Shown: positions 12,609 to 23,948 of the stretch, in pieces
Layout: each line of letters begins with the position of its first letter
Numbering within the stretch: the stretch's first letter is position 1
NCBI GenBank assembly: GCA_003254905.1
Contig: QANU01029220.1
Coordinates: 1 to 64,000, forward strand
DNA: 64,000 nucleotides
Direction: 5' to 3'
From: Nissolia schottii
Lineage: Eukaryota; Streptophyta; Magnoliopsida; Fabales; Fabaceae
Notes under the pieces: model-generated
Told to the model about the DNA's origin: nothing
Databases searched by the model: none
Seen by the model: the letters and a program-made list of their open reading frames with translations, nothing else
Position numbers and translations under genes: made by a program

Positions 12609-12890
12609 AGATAGTATTAACTTAAACATTATCAAAATAATGATAAGAATGTTCATAATGAAAGCTTAATTTATGTTTAGTTATGTAGTTTTTCTAATTT
12701 TTATTTCCAAAAATCAAATTCCCAAATTTAGATTAAAAATATTGAAGAAAAAATATTAAATAATCATATAATTTGAGGATTTGATTTTTTAAAATAAAAA
12801 TTAGAATAAAACTATGTAACTAAACATAAATTAAAGTATTATTATGAACATCTTATGATTGTTTAACAATCTTTAAGTTGAGACAATGCT
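12609..12890. repeat. Foldback element, family A copy 2
   Basis: Left arm with TTAACTTAAACATTATC and GCTTAATTTATGTTTAG; right arm carries the reverse complements (CTAAACATAAATTAAAG, GATTGTTTAACAATC, TTTAAGTTGAG). The arms match the element at 7267-7547 in order and sequence, with about the same length. No coding capacity. Confidence 0.7.
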
Positions 12891-13197
12891 AGCGGATGGT
12901 GTCAGGGCACCTAAGAATCCAAAAAAAAAAAGATATTAATTCAGTAGGCAAAGACTAAAGAGGAAGATTAAACAAAGAGAAGTGTTATTTGGCGGTTACT
13001 TAAAATATTTTGTGATCAATGAAAATAAGTGTTGGGCAGAAATCAAGCCAAGAAAGAGAAAAAAAATTATGGATTTACAAAGAGACATATAAAATCTTTC
13101 AATTATCTTAGTCATCAAATTAAGTATTTTGGAGATATGATTTTTTAAATGGTATCAAAATTACTATAGTCAAAAGGTCTAGAGCATGGTTATCAAA

Positions 13198-13690
13198 CTC
13201 GGGATTTTAGGTAAACTCGTGGAGCCTCCGTAAACTCGGATCGTAAAATCGGATCGTAAAATCGTAAGATTTTACCTATTATTAAAAAAATATTTTAAAA
13301 AATTATTATGTTACAAAAATATTAGAAGCACATAAACTAGAAGCACAAGTTCAATATTTAAGACAGGAACTCATAAATTAGAAGCACCAGTTCAATATTT
13401 AAATTGTTGCGGCGGGGGGCAGTGGGTGCAAAACAGCGTGGCGCGGAGGGGGGCGAAGTGGCGAACGGCGCCGGTGCAGTGAGGGCAGGAAGAGAACGTG
13501 CGTGGTGAAAGCCAAAAGGCACGAAGCAGCAGTGAGGGTGAGGGAGAGTGGGAGATTGATGGCAGTGAGGGTGAGGGAGAATGGAGGAAGCAGCAGTGAC
13601 GGGTCGAGGTCGAGGAAGCAGCAGCGATGGAAGCCCTAAGTTCAGAGTGCAAACGGCGTCGTTCTCTAGCAAAACGCGNGTCTAGAGTGT
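13198..13690. repeat. GC-rich repeat-derived block with one ambiguous base
   Basis: Near 13200-13270 there are tandem GGATCGTAAAATC words around a TAAAATCGTAAGATTTTA palindrome. At about 13395-13680 an abrupt GC-rich block follows, with repeats of CAGTGAGGGTGAGGGAGA and GAAGCAGCAG(C/T). Reverse-strand open frames here (up to about 126 codons) are low-complexity Pro/His/Ser/Ala translations and resemble no known family, so I do not call a gene. An unresolved base (n) sits at 13679. It could be a captured gene fragment inside a transposon. Confidence 0.4.
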
Positions 13691-13829
13691 TTAACACTAC
13701 TCGTACATAACTATTTTCATGCCATATATACAATATCATATCTAGTGAATGAAAATGAAACTCTACTTTCAATTTTTTATTTGTTTATAAGGGGTGTATG
13801 GTTCACGAAATCTTTTTCATTCCAAAAAT

Positions 13830-14040
13830 TCCATTGCCAGAACGATGTACGTTGGCAGTGTTACGTCACTGACTGACAATGGTTTGTCATCAAGTCTGCC
13901 ATTGGCAGGTAGTGGATGACTGCCAATCGATAGTGGTCAAGCATCGATGGTCTGTCAACGAGTGGTTGTGATTGGTCAGTGGGTGGTGGTCAGCTGACGG
14001 GTAGTGATTGGCCGAAAGTGATTTGACGGTTAAAATGATT
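13830..14040. repeat. Degenerate GTGGTC/TGGCAGT-rich short repeats
   Basis: Words such as TGGTC, GGTAGTG, TGACTG and GCCATTGGCAG recur irregularly. Open frames across it look like low-complexity artefacts. No element ends are visible. Confidence 0.35.
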
Positions 14041-14889
14041 GTCAAAGGTATGGGATTTAGAGACATTTTGGTCTTTTCACATTTCAAAACATTTCTATCT
14101 CATAGAAATCCAACAATTCCATAGGAGATGTAAGAATGTCAACAATTTTCATTCCTGATAATGTGTTTTTAAGCTTTAAACCAAATATAAAAATATTGCA
14201 TTCCCATGAACACAATCTTAAAACTATGCAAAACACACGCCTCCTTTCTAGTTTAACATTGACATTGCATAAAAAAAATGGAATTGATGCCTTTTACTGA
14301 AAAGTATCTCCTCCTCCTTGTCCCATTTGGCCATTCCCATCAAAGAGTGTCCAAACAAAGAACGAATCATTCTTCAATATGCCTCATTTTGGAAGCACAA
14401 TAATCCGATCCATCTAAGTCAAATGTCATTGGCCTTATGTCTTCTTGAGAATGAGATTGTTTGTACATTATAACATTAGCACCAAAACCACACCATATAT
14501 AAGGAGGTTACAGCCTGTTTATAGATCTACAAATCTCCCTTGCCGTCCACGCTAGGATGAAAATTAAGCCACTTTAATATTATTTACCTTTTCGGTGGCC
14601 ACGACCAAAATGGCTTGTCTCATTATCAAATCGTATTCATATTTTCAATTAGTATCATAGTGATGATAATTGTCTGATTGATTGAAAGAATCACATATAA
14701 TTCTAGTTCCTTAATTTACTTTCTAGCCCAAACCCAAAAAAGAAGCCAGAGCCAATCATGCTTGATTCCCATTCACGCTATGCAATTGTGGGACCCCCCA
14801 TCATGCAAAATTTCCCACGCAACACACATAAAATTTTGGAATTAGTCCAAATTTTGAGAACAATGAGAGGTTTAAAAATAGGATATGGT

Positions 14890-15120
14890 TATGACCGTCA
14901 AACGGGCCGAACCAAAAATATGCTTAATTTTAGGGTCTGGCTCGTTTATGATCGGTTCGCAAATTTAAACTGGCTGACCCGTCAGCCCGTTTATTTTATA
15001 AAAAAATTCAAAAAACGGGCCGGTTCAATTTTTTTTAAAAATTTTTACGGACCTATTTCTTGCATGTAAAGTCCGTCCATTTAACTGGATAAACGGGTCG
15101 GACTCATTTTGACAGCCTTA
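14890..15120. mobile_element. hAT-like MITE with perfect 8-bp target-site duplication
   Basis: The 231-bp insert is flanked by GATATGGT at 14882-14889 and 15121-15128. Its ends are imperfect inverted repeats (TATGACCGTCAAACGGGCC at the left; the right end read on the other strand starts TAAGGCTGTCAAAATGAG). An 8-bp duplication and T-A-G-G-x-x-GTCAAA ends are the hAT pattern. No transposase is encoded; a 103-codon open frame crossing it is not gene-like. Confidence 0.8.
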
Positions 15121-15461
15121 GATATGGTGGTTCTGCCTACCACTTATGGAGATTCAGCAGTTATCAACTCATTATTGAACACAGAGCCCAACTCAGCCAT
15201 TGTAATTCAGCCAAATAAAATACGTATATAGTGGTTGGATGAATTGAAAAAGTGCTTATTCCATATAACAACAATGGAGGCCCAGCATATAGAGCTTTTA
15301 TCATGTCCACGCAATAGATGCTTTCCAGGAGTATCCATTGTCGTTTTGGAATTTGGATGATGTTATTATTAAATTATAATGTCTTGGTTATATTATACTT
15401 CAGAAAATACTAGTAGAAAAAGTTTTCTTGTCTTGAGCATCAAATTCACTAATATTACGTA

Positions 15462-15971
15462 GATTTAAATATGTTTATGGTCTTTTGACAGATTTTAGAA
15501 ATTTGATTTAGATCACTAAAAAAATATTTTTTATTATTTTAGTCTAAACATATTAGAAATATTTGATTTTAGTCTCTTTGCTAACGTGACTAATAAACTG
15601 TCTCGTCAATAATGTTATGTGAATAAAACAAACTAACCTGACTCATAACAAGACCTAAACTAACTCATAACATGTTATTTGACTCAGATTTGTTGCTAAA
15701 TCATGACCCATGCATGACCCCAATCAAGGTCAAATAGCGAGTTATGGCTCAAGTTATAGGTTAGATAGGTTTATTTTGCTCAAATGACATTGTTGACGTG
15801 ACACTTTGTTAGCCACATGAGCCGTTAACAGAGTCTCACTAATGACAGAGATTAAAACCAAATATAAAACCAAATATTTCTAATATGTTTAGATTAAAAT
15901 AAAACAAAATTTATAGACCTAAATCAAATCTCAAAAATTTGTCAAGACCAAAACATAAACATATTTAAGCC
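15462..15971. mobile_element. Mutator-like foldback element, family B copy 1
   Basis: The 510-bp segment starts GATTTAAATATGTTTATGG and ends with the inverse (CATAAACATATTTAAGCC), and the inverted arms continue inward for over 100 bp (for example ATATTAGAAATATTTG against CAAATATTTCTAATAT). Flanks are TATTACGTA (15453-15461) and TATTATGTA (15972-15980), a 9-bp duplication with one mismatch, as expected for Mutator-like elements. The central part has no open frame. It is the same family as the copy at 19395. Confidence 0.8.
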
Positions 15972-16019
15972 TATTATGTATAATATATATATTTGTTTTG
16001 CACTTAATTATGATTGGAT

Positions 16020-16105
16020 AGAGGTCAGGTGGTAAAGGTCATTTTCTTTCTTAATCAAGTGTCAAATGTTTGATTTTTGTCTTGGACATAAAGTAACTTT
16101 ACAAC
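16020..16105 (+). mobile_element. Possible SINE remnant
   Basis: GAGGTCAGGTGGTAAAGG resembles a Pol III box A and a TGTTTGATTTTTG about 40 bp later resembles a worn box B. No duplication or A-tail boundary is clear. Confidence 0.35.
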
Positions 16106-17301
16106 CCATGATTAACATCTATTTCTTTAAAATGAGCTTAAAGATATACGAATATGAAAGAATTAGTCATTATTTTTTTAAGGTCCACACATGGGGGGGG
16201 GGGACAAAAAAAATTATGTATTACAAAACATAATAAAAATCACACATTCATACCTTCACTAGCAATAAAGATTAAAGGGAAGGTGCTTGGGGTTGAAACT
16301 AACAGAACTAGGACTCTGAAGAATGTCTTAGTCAACAGCACAAGACAGTAGGAAAGGGGACTGAATTAGTTGTTATTATAGCTCGATGCCACATATCCCC
16401 AATCATGTGCTAATCGTTAAAGATTATAGGAAAATGTTACACCAAATACTACCTACCAGGGAATGACTCGACTTAAAAAAAAAAATGAAAGTTAAAGCAG
16501 CAGAGGATACAATGTCCATTATTTATACAATGCATTACTCATTATAGTTGTACGATTCAGACCTAACCGATTACTTAGGTTAAGAAATATGTAATTTAAT
16601 CCGTGAACTGAATTGGTTAAAGTCTTAAAACTAAATTTTGCATTGATCCAATCAATTTTTTTCTTATTTTATGTGACTATTTTTCTTACTTTTTCCTATA
16701 TTATTTCGTTTTCCCTAATTCTGTTTTTTTATTTCACTGTTTTAAAATTCGACATGATAAATAAATCCACGTGACAAACATTGATTGGAATGTCAGAGTT
16801 TGGGACAGATATGTTAGACTGTGAGGATTTTGATCCTTTGATTGCATAGTAGTTCTATAGAGCTTCATGATTATGATTAAACTATTTGATTAATTAGGAG
16901 TAGATTAACAGCATTAATATTTGGCTATACTGCATATAGTAATAATTAAGCAGTAGATATCGATTTTGACATTATAGTACTAGCCAGCTTAGCCTAGCCT
17001 AGCCAGTGGGAATTTCAATTCATTGCAAAGGGTAGGTTTCTAAGCTGGTGCAGATCCAATTTTAGGTTTGGCATTGGCGAATTTAATATATTATCACAGC
17101 TTTGACTCAACAAATGTCTGCTTGTTTCTCCGATTGTAGTTGGGAAACTTACTTTTTGTTCACCTACTAGAGCGTATAGTATATACATTACTGCTAGGTG
17201 TACATCATATTTGGGTTTTTTTACCTATGTGTTACTTTGAAAAAGTTTATTTTTTAAAATGTGAACAGTATAAATTAATTACAGATGTATGAGATTTTGA
17301 G

Positions 17302-17424
17302 GCTGAAATCAGTTTAGAGAGTGTCGATTTCAGCCCCCGAATTTTTTTTAAAAAAGAAGGAGCTGAAATCGGGATCCTCTAGACCGATTTCAGCATTGAA
17401 TTTTTTTAAAAAAGGGGCTGAAAT
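17302..17424. repeat. TGAAATCG hairpin array
   Basis: Successive units GCTGAAATC(A/G)...CGATTTCAGC at 17302-17334 and about 17362-17394, followed by a further GCTGAAATG half-unit near 17417, are separated by ATTTTTTTTAAAAAA spacers. The middle unit pairs GCTGAAATCGG with CCGATTTCAGC. It shares its unit ends, T-rich spacer and an upstream ATGTATGAG with the array at 11856. Confidence 0.6.
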
Positions 17425-18089
17425 GCTTGCCAAAAAATAGTTTTGTTAAACTTATTTATAAAATATCATTTATAATTTTATACACATAAATCAATTTTTA
17501 ACTTAAATTTCACTAAAATTAATTCTTACCAACGTAATCATGCTAAAAAATATACTAATCATACGGAACCTATTTTAAACTAAGATTTAACGGGCAATCA
17601 TCGCACAACACTATATATTTTTGTTCAATTGACTTACCTAGAATGAAGGATCATTTCTATGAATAACTTAAGGCATTGATTATTTTCTCGCTCCAGTATT
17701 TTTTATACTTTTAAGAAAAATTAATGTCTTAAATTATAGGTGGAATATAGATTCTTTTGTTTTGAGGTGAACAAAAAATTTCTCAAAATGAATTTATCGT
17801 ATACAGAAAGAGACGTCAAAAAGTGTTTAAGTTTAAAGCAACATTAAAAATATAAAACAAGTCTAACGCAATATCTTAATTCAAAATTTTAAGCCATCAA
17901 GTTTACATGCATTTTCAATTATATAGTATTTACTTATTTCAAACTTAATTAATGTCAAAACTTTGAACTCATAATTGAAACCCAACGCAAATTTCATAGT
18001 AATTAGTTAATCTATCAATATTATGACATGCCTAATTAACAAAAATACATTGCAAACAAATTGAGATGTAGAATTTTTATTTTTTATTT
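17425..18089. other. AT-rich intergenic DNA, no gene seen
   Basis: No coding frame, repeat unit or element ends recognised. Confidence 0.5.
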
Positions 18090-18285
18090 TTTTTGTCTAG
18101 ATTGGATTACAGACATTTGGACCTTTTTATCAAGAACTCAATTAATCCAACTTGATTTGACTGAGGTCTCTTAAAAGAGACAAAGGTCTCCAACAAAGAT
18201 TTTTTTTCATTCTTATAAATCAAACCCAAAACCTCTAATTAAATAGTCAAGGTACATGTCTTATTGATCAATCCATTCATAAATT
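18090..18285 (-). mobile_element. Possible SINE remnant on the reverse strand
   Basis: Read on the reverse strand, GGATTGATCAATAAGAC resembles box A and GGGTTTGATTTATAAG box B; the far end is a T run on the forward strand near 18078-18100, which would be the A tail. Boundaries are approximate. Confidence 0.4.
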
Positions 18286-18954
18286 GAGATGTAGATGGCG
18301 AGCAGAGATGTGAACGTGATGAGTTTAGGCATTCCCCTACTACAAACTTGATTAGCTGTAATAATTTTTACTGAAGCTGTTAATAAATTTCAAGAATAAA
18401 TTAATCATACACGAGCAGGATGTCGTCAATTGACAAAATCAATTTCATTTTGTTAAGCCCCATATATAATAAACACAGGACACAAAAACTAAGGAGTGCT
18501 ATTTAAGCAAGTAAAGATTTCCTTGAAGTAAATCATGTGTAGGGTCCACCTTCCATGTTTCTGTCTTGATAAAATTTTGGCGGGAAGACAGAAGCTTGAA
18601 TAGTGCACTGCCATATCAAGAGCGAGGTATTTTTGGGGTGAAAGTAGGGTATTTTCAGTAGTTAATAATGATTAATTCTCTTAAAAATAATTAAATTCAT
18701 ATAAAATAATAAATTACTGACTTAAAATATTTTTTCATTCTTATAATTATTATGAAATTTACATTAAATAATTAAAAAATGAAGTGAGTTAATGTTATGT
18801 CACACCTTGACTTAGAGATCTTACTGATGAGGACACTACTGACACTGTTTGGCGCCCCCTGCTTGCAAGTTGCAAATAAATAATAATAATAATTATCATC
18901 CTTTAAATGATTCTCATTCGGCGTTATCCATATCCATATAAATTGAATAAGAGG

Positions 18955-18955
<1 letters not shown>

Positions 18956-18987
<32 letters not shown>

Positions 18988-19010
18988 GTATATATGTATG
19001 TATGTATGTT
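18956..19010. repeat. Compound (TA)n-(TATG)n microsatellite
   Basis: About ten TA units followed by interrupted TATG units. It is a likely polymorphic simple repeat. Confidence 0.9.
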
Positions 19011-19394
19011 AACGTAGATGCAAAACTTAGAGATATTTGATGATTGGTATGAGTTATGAGGAGGAGTAGTGGGGGGTTGCTTTACAGTGAGGATATGCGT
19101 CAACCAAATGGGACTGGTTAATGAATCAAAAGTGGGGCCCACACACTCTGGTCCGTGAATGTGTTTGTGCATGCCAGTGGATCCCACTGATCCGAACTTT
19201 TTGTTCACGGATTTATGATTGGACCGTGAGAGTATTATGCGGTCAGTGCCGTGGTCCACCGTAGAGGAGAGAGTAAGCCGTAATTTTAAGTCTGGCTTAG
19301 ACGGCTTCACTTCAGCTAACATAGCCAGCTTATTCATGACACAGATTCCACTGAATCACACAGCCCCAAATATGTGCAAGTGTTAAATAATTTT

Positions 19395-19887
19395 GATTTA
19401 AATATGTTTTTGTTATTGACAAATTTTTAAAATTTAGTTTAATTTTTTTTTTAAAAATATTATTTTGTTCTAAATATATTATAAATAATTTAATTTTTAG
19501 CTCCTATTATTAATAAAATTCTGTTAATAACTAATGTGATTAATAAATTGTCATGTTAATAGTGTCATTTGAAAAAAAAAAATAAGTCTCTTTAACTTAT
19601 AACTCGTTATTTGAGAAAAATGTGTGGGTCATGATTTAGAGATAAATTTTTGTCAAATAATGGGTTATGAATCAATTTGAGTCTAATTATGGGTTGAGTT
19701 TATTTACTTTGTTCACATGATATTATTGATCGAATAGCCTATTAGTTACATCAACAATTAATAGAGTTATACTGATGATAGAGACTAAAACTAAATATTT
19801 CTAATATGATTGGATCAAAACAAAAAAAAATTAGGGATCTAAATCAGATATTTAAAATTTGTTAGGGACTCAAAACATATTTAAATC
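19395..19887. mobile_element. Mutator-like foldback element, family B copy 2
   Basis: The 493-bp segment starts GATTTAAATATG and ends CATATTTAAATC, with a perfect 9-bp duplication AATAATTTT at 19386-19394 and 19888-19896. Arms and interior (AATGGGTTATGA and CACATGATATTATTGA, compared with GCGAGTTATGG and CAAATGACATTGTTGA) match the copy at 15462-15971. The perfect duplication and matching ends suggest a later insertion than copy 1. No transposase frame. Confidence 0.85.
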
Positions 19888-19926
19888 AATAATTTTCAAT
19901 GTTTAAAAGTTCTAAACTCCTAATGC

Positions 19927-21496
19927 TAGGGGTGTCCATGGCTCGATCCAATGCAAAACTTATTTGGTCAGTTCGAGTTGTTAAATTTGATTCAGTGTCA
20001 TTTTTTTGTTGAGTTTGAGTTATATGTTAGGTTAATTGAGCTCATATCTAAAGGCATATAATTCTTTAAAAAATAATTTATATATATATAGTGATAAATT
20101 ATAAGATTTTTGTACTTCAATTAATATTCCTTATAAAATACTATATTACTTTTGTATCTTTACTATTATATAAAACCTTTTGGTCATATTTTCGATGTAT
20201 CAATTATACCCTTCACACACAAAAATATTTAACCTATTAGTAACCAATTATAACATTTCTTTTGTTCCATAACTGCTTATTAGCAGTTTCTTCTACAAGT
20301 AAAACTACATTTCATCAAGTTCACTATTCACTTACCTTCCTCATTCTTCCATTCAAGGGACGGAACTAGGCACTTTGGGTCGGAGGGCAATACTTCAACA
20401 TGCTTTTTTTAACCTTATTTTTCTTCTTAATCGAGTTATTTAAATTAAAATTCTAAAGGCCCATTATTGTAGATGCCTCTGTAATATAGTTATTAAAAAT
20501 AATGAGTGCATGGAATTAGAGACTATGTAATCTCAAAAATTTGTTATAATCTAAATAAATATATGGTTTTCACCTTGTATGGTATTTAATTAATTTTAAT
20601 CTAAATCAATTTTTACTCTCTATAAATGTTATTATTATGACTACTAATCTACTACAACATCAACTGAATTTTTAACATATAAATTTTTAATATGTGAACA
20701 AACGGTGACTAGAGACACTTACATATAGATATAAGAAGAAAATAAAAATTAATTAGTTCATAGCAAACAACTTTTAGCATATGAACATTAACGAGTAACA
20801 CAATTTTATAACTCTAAATGACAATTGATAAGCAATAGTGCGTTGGTGAAGACAACGCTAATAGTTACAAATTCACAAGAGAGGCTAAAATTTACTAGAC
20901 ATGTTAACCTTGAGGGTAAGATAAGAGAATGGAGGGTTTGGAAGAGAGACTTGGTTTTTTTTTTAAATGATTTATGAAATGTGGGGCTAGACTCTAGTTT
21001 ATGATTTATTAATGGGGGATTAGGTTTCTAGTATTTACAAAAATAAACCAAATAAAGGGAGGTGGGCCAAACAAAAAATTCTAGGGGTGCAAATCGAAAA
21101 AATTAACTTTTTTTAATAAAAAAAGTTGGGGGCGGGATTGTGCCGCCCCTTGCTTATAACGACGTTTTGTCTTGCTTCCATTTCTCGATTAATTTTAAGT
21201 GCATCACATGTTCAACATTAGTAGCCACAAAGTGTCTATTCCTACTAATTCATATAATTTGTTTTTAAAAAAATATTATAAAATATCTTAAATTTAATTT
21301 GCTATATTTAAAATCTTATAACTTTATTGCGTGTAATATTTAAATCTTAATATGTTATCTAAATATTATGTTTACAAAATTTAGCTTCGATCATTAATTA
21401 GGTCATTATAATGTCGGATCAGAGTTCAAATAAATAATTCTATCTTAAAATTAGATTGTATACAAATTTTGTTCAACCCGGCCTATATCCACCCTA
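19927..21496. mobile_element. Probable hAT-like element, non-autonomous
   Basis: The left end TAGGGGTGTCCATGG and the right end, read on the other strand, TAGGGTGGATATAGG, form an imperfect inverted repeat. Flanks CCTAATGC (19919-19926) and GCTAATGT (21497-21504) agree in 6 of 8 bases. No transposase is visible in the 1,570 bp. A second, moderately GC-rich segment (about 20354-21160) beginning GGGACGGAACTAGGC and ending near GTGCCGCCCC may be a nested insertion. Confidence 0.5.
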
Positions 21497-21811
21497 GCTA
21501 ATGTTATAACCCTCCATTGCTCACCCCATGTCTCAAACTTGCACAATATTATAGTAATAGTATAGTACAGCAACTTATAGGGGAATGTAATTATGTAACC
21601 TTACTAAAATTCTTACACAAAAAGCAATATAAATTAATAGAACGTAGCATGCCACCCATGAATTAAGGAATGCAAAACTGTTTTCTCTCCTTTGATGTTT
21701 GATTCTGGTTAGTTCATGAAGTTTGGTAGTAGTAATAGATTTCATCAAATACAATTCGCGTGAAACAGTACTCTTGTATAGCTAAATGTGCAAAATGAAG
21801 AAAAAAATTTA

Positions 21812-22115
21812 AGGAGATGTTTGGTACATTGTCTTTAAAATTATTAAGTAATTTAAATTATGTTTTAAAAATATTATCATATTTTAAATTATTAGTAATG
21901 TTACATTGTTGTGTTTGGTATGCACGTAGTGTAACTGAGAATTTACTTTATCTTATTTGGCATATAAAAAAGATTATAAAATAATATACACTTCTTCTTA
22001 TCATCATCATCATTATTTTATTATTAGAAGTATTATTATATTATCGTTATTTTTTAATTATTTTTATTTTTATTATTACTAGTTATATTATATTTCATTA
22101 TTATTATTGGTTTTC

Positions 22116-22146
<31 letters not shown>

Positions 22147-22367
22147 GTTATTACTATTATTTAGGATTATCTAGAGATGGTAATCCAAATAGACACCTCC
22201 CGTAGAGATAATTTGTATTACCACTTTGAAGGTAGTGTGGATTACCTGAGTAATCTGGATTACCAATAATCATATCGCACAAAACAAGTCAATATGAATT
22301 ATCAAGTAATTTAAGAGTCAGATTACTGGTAATCTGAATAGATTACCTCGTACCAAACACTCTTGGG
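21812..22367. mobile_element. Possible Harbinger/Tourist-like element with nested simple repeat
   Basis: The ends read AGGAGATGTTTGGTAC and, inverted, CCCAAGAGTGTTTGGTAC, flanked on both sides by TTA (21809-21811 and 22368-22370), the Harbinger target. The interior carries a TTA/ATT simple repeat at about 22000-22150 and inverted GTAATCC/GGTAATCT words. Its right edge abuts the next foldback element. Confidence 0.45.
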
Positions 22368-22680
22368 TTAATACTCTATTTGGTCCCAGGACTACTTTAC
22401 ATATGTGCCCTAGTTGGTTATTCAACTTAAAAAAAAGTGACAGGTTAGTCTTTGAATTCTGCAAACGTTTGACTCGTTAGTTGTTAGTTCCTACCTATGT
22501 CCCAAGAGGAAATATTTAAATTATTCAGAGACTACTTAGGGTAATACTATGAATGGTCAGGGACTACTTATGTCAACAATCCAATATTTGCAAAATCTAA
22601 AGACTAACCTGCCACTTTTTTAAATTGAAAGACCAACTAAGACATTGGTGTAAAATCTAAGAACCAAATAGAGTATTAAC
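22367..22680. mobile_element. Foldback DNA element with TTAATACTCTATTTGG ends
   Basis: GTTAATACTCTATTTGGTCC at the left is matched by GAACCAAATAGAGTATTAAC at the right, and inner words (AGTCTTTGAATT, CTATGTC, AAGACTAACCTG) are also in inverted order. The inverse repeat can be extended outward through CTCTTGG/TCAAGAG. No coding frame. Family unnamed here; Mutator-like is my guess. Confidence 0.65.
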
Positions 22681-22689
22681 TCAAGAGTT

Positions 22690-23792
22690 AATGTCCTCTT
22701 ATGATCATAAAAGAAAATTAATGTTCTCTTGTGATTTTTATTATTGTTTGCCAAGAATATTTGAACCCCCAACCAAGTAAAGTAAACGAAAGAAGGAAAA
22801 TGATCGTATCATCCATTGAAACTATGAGGTCACTGAGGACCACTCATGATTGATGAACCAATGTTGCATTTTTATGAGTGACCAACAAGACGTTACACAA
22901 ATGATTTGCCCATTGCCTCATATATAACTATATTTGTTTAATTTATTTTACACCCAGGATTAAACTGTTTTCTTACTAATGTGCAACTTGCTTTGTCCAT
23001 GAAAATTACAGCCTCAAAAATAATTTATTTTGATAACCTAAAAGCTTCACAGGTCCCTGTTGGTTGGGATATGGGAATGAGATTCCCCCAGCTAAGCATC
23101 ACAAGATTCACTTCCCCCCTTCAGAGTTAACTCACATATAGAGAACCCTTTCCAATAAAACCTTTGTTAAAATTTATCAATTACTAGTATATATTTTATG
23201 CACCATTTTTCCAGTGGCCGCCGGTCACTTGTTCTGATTTATTCATGAGATTAATTTTTATACACTTTAAGTTTTCCATTGTCACTATATTATGCATAGA
23301 CACATTAATAATAGTTGTTGATATTATTACATTAACACATAATAATACATGATTCAATAATTATATAAAACTCATTTAAAAAATGTTTATTTCAAGATGT
23401 ATTTATTTATTTTTAAAAATCAACACTTGAAAATATTTTATTTTCATGTTTATTTTAAAACCTGAAACAAACATCCCTTGTCACAACACTTTTCAAAGTT
23501 TGGCTTGACTAGCCCCAAAAGCAAGCCAAATGCCAAGCTTCAAGTACAAGTTAGCTGCCAAAGTAATTTTGACATCTGCTTAGGTGTGAAATTGATTCTT
23601 GATAGGGATGACAATTAGCCTTGTCCAATCTTGTCTTGCCTCGTCCCATGCTCTGTTTCGTCTTAATTGGGTCAGATAATTTAACAATTGACTTAATTTT
23701 AGGGTATGTTTGGAGAAAATCCATTTATATTATTTCGGGTCTGAGTTATGGGATGTCTGTCTCAAATATGTATATTAAATTTATAATGAATT

Positions 23793-23794
<2 letters not shown>
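22690..23794. other. AT-rich intergenic DNA, no gene seen
   Basis: No coding region or bounded element recognised. Confidence 0.5.

Positions 23795-23835
<41 letters not shown>
23795..23835. repeat. (AT)n microsatellite
   Basis: About 18 uninterrupted AT units. An open frame through it reads as a Tyr/Ile run and is an artefact. Confidence 0.9.
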
Positions 23836-23837
<2 letters not shown>

Positions 23838-23948
23838 CATATATGGTGAGGTCTATTTATTTTTAAAATTAAAATTCAGTTAGATCATTAAGAAAGAAAA
23901 AAAAAGGAAAAATCCTCTACAAAAAGGAGTTCAGGGTGTGGTGGGGCG

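Noticed and set aside
13358-13772. Reverse-strand frames of 104 and 126 codons
   Set aside because: Low-complexity His/Pro/Ser/Ala strings generated by GC-rich short repeats, and one crosses the ambiguous base.
18924-19337. 137-codon reverse-strand frame
   Set aside because: Its C-terminal third is the translated TA/TATG microsatellite and the rest matches no family I know.
23621-23866. 81-codon frame ending in Tyr-Ile repeats
   Set aside because: It reads through the (AT)n repeat; no supporting features.
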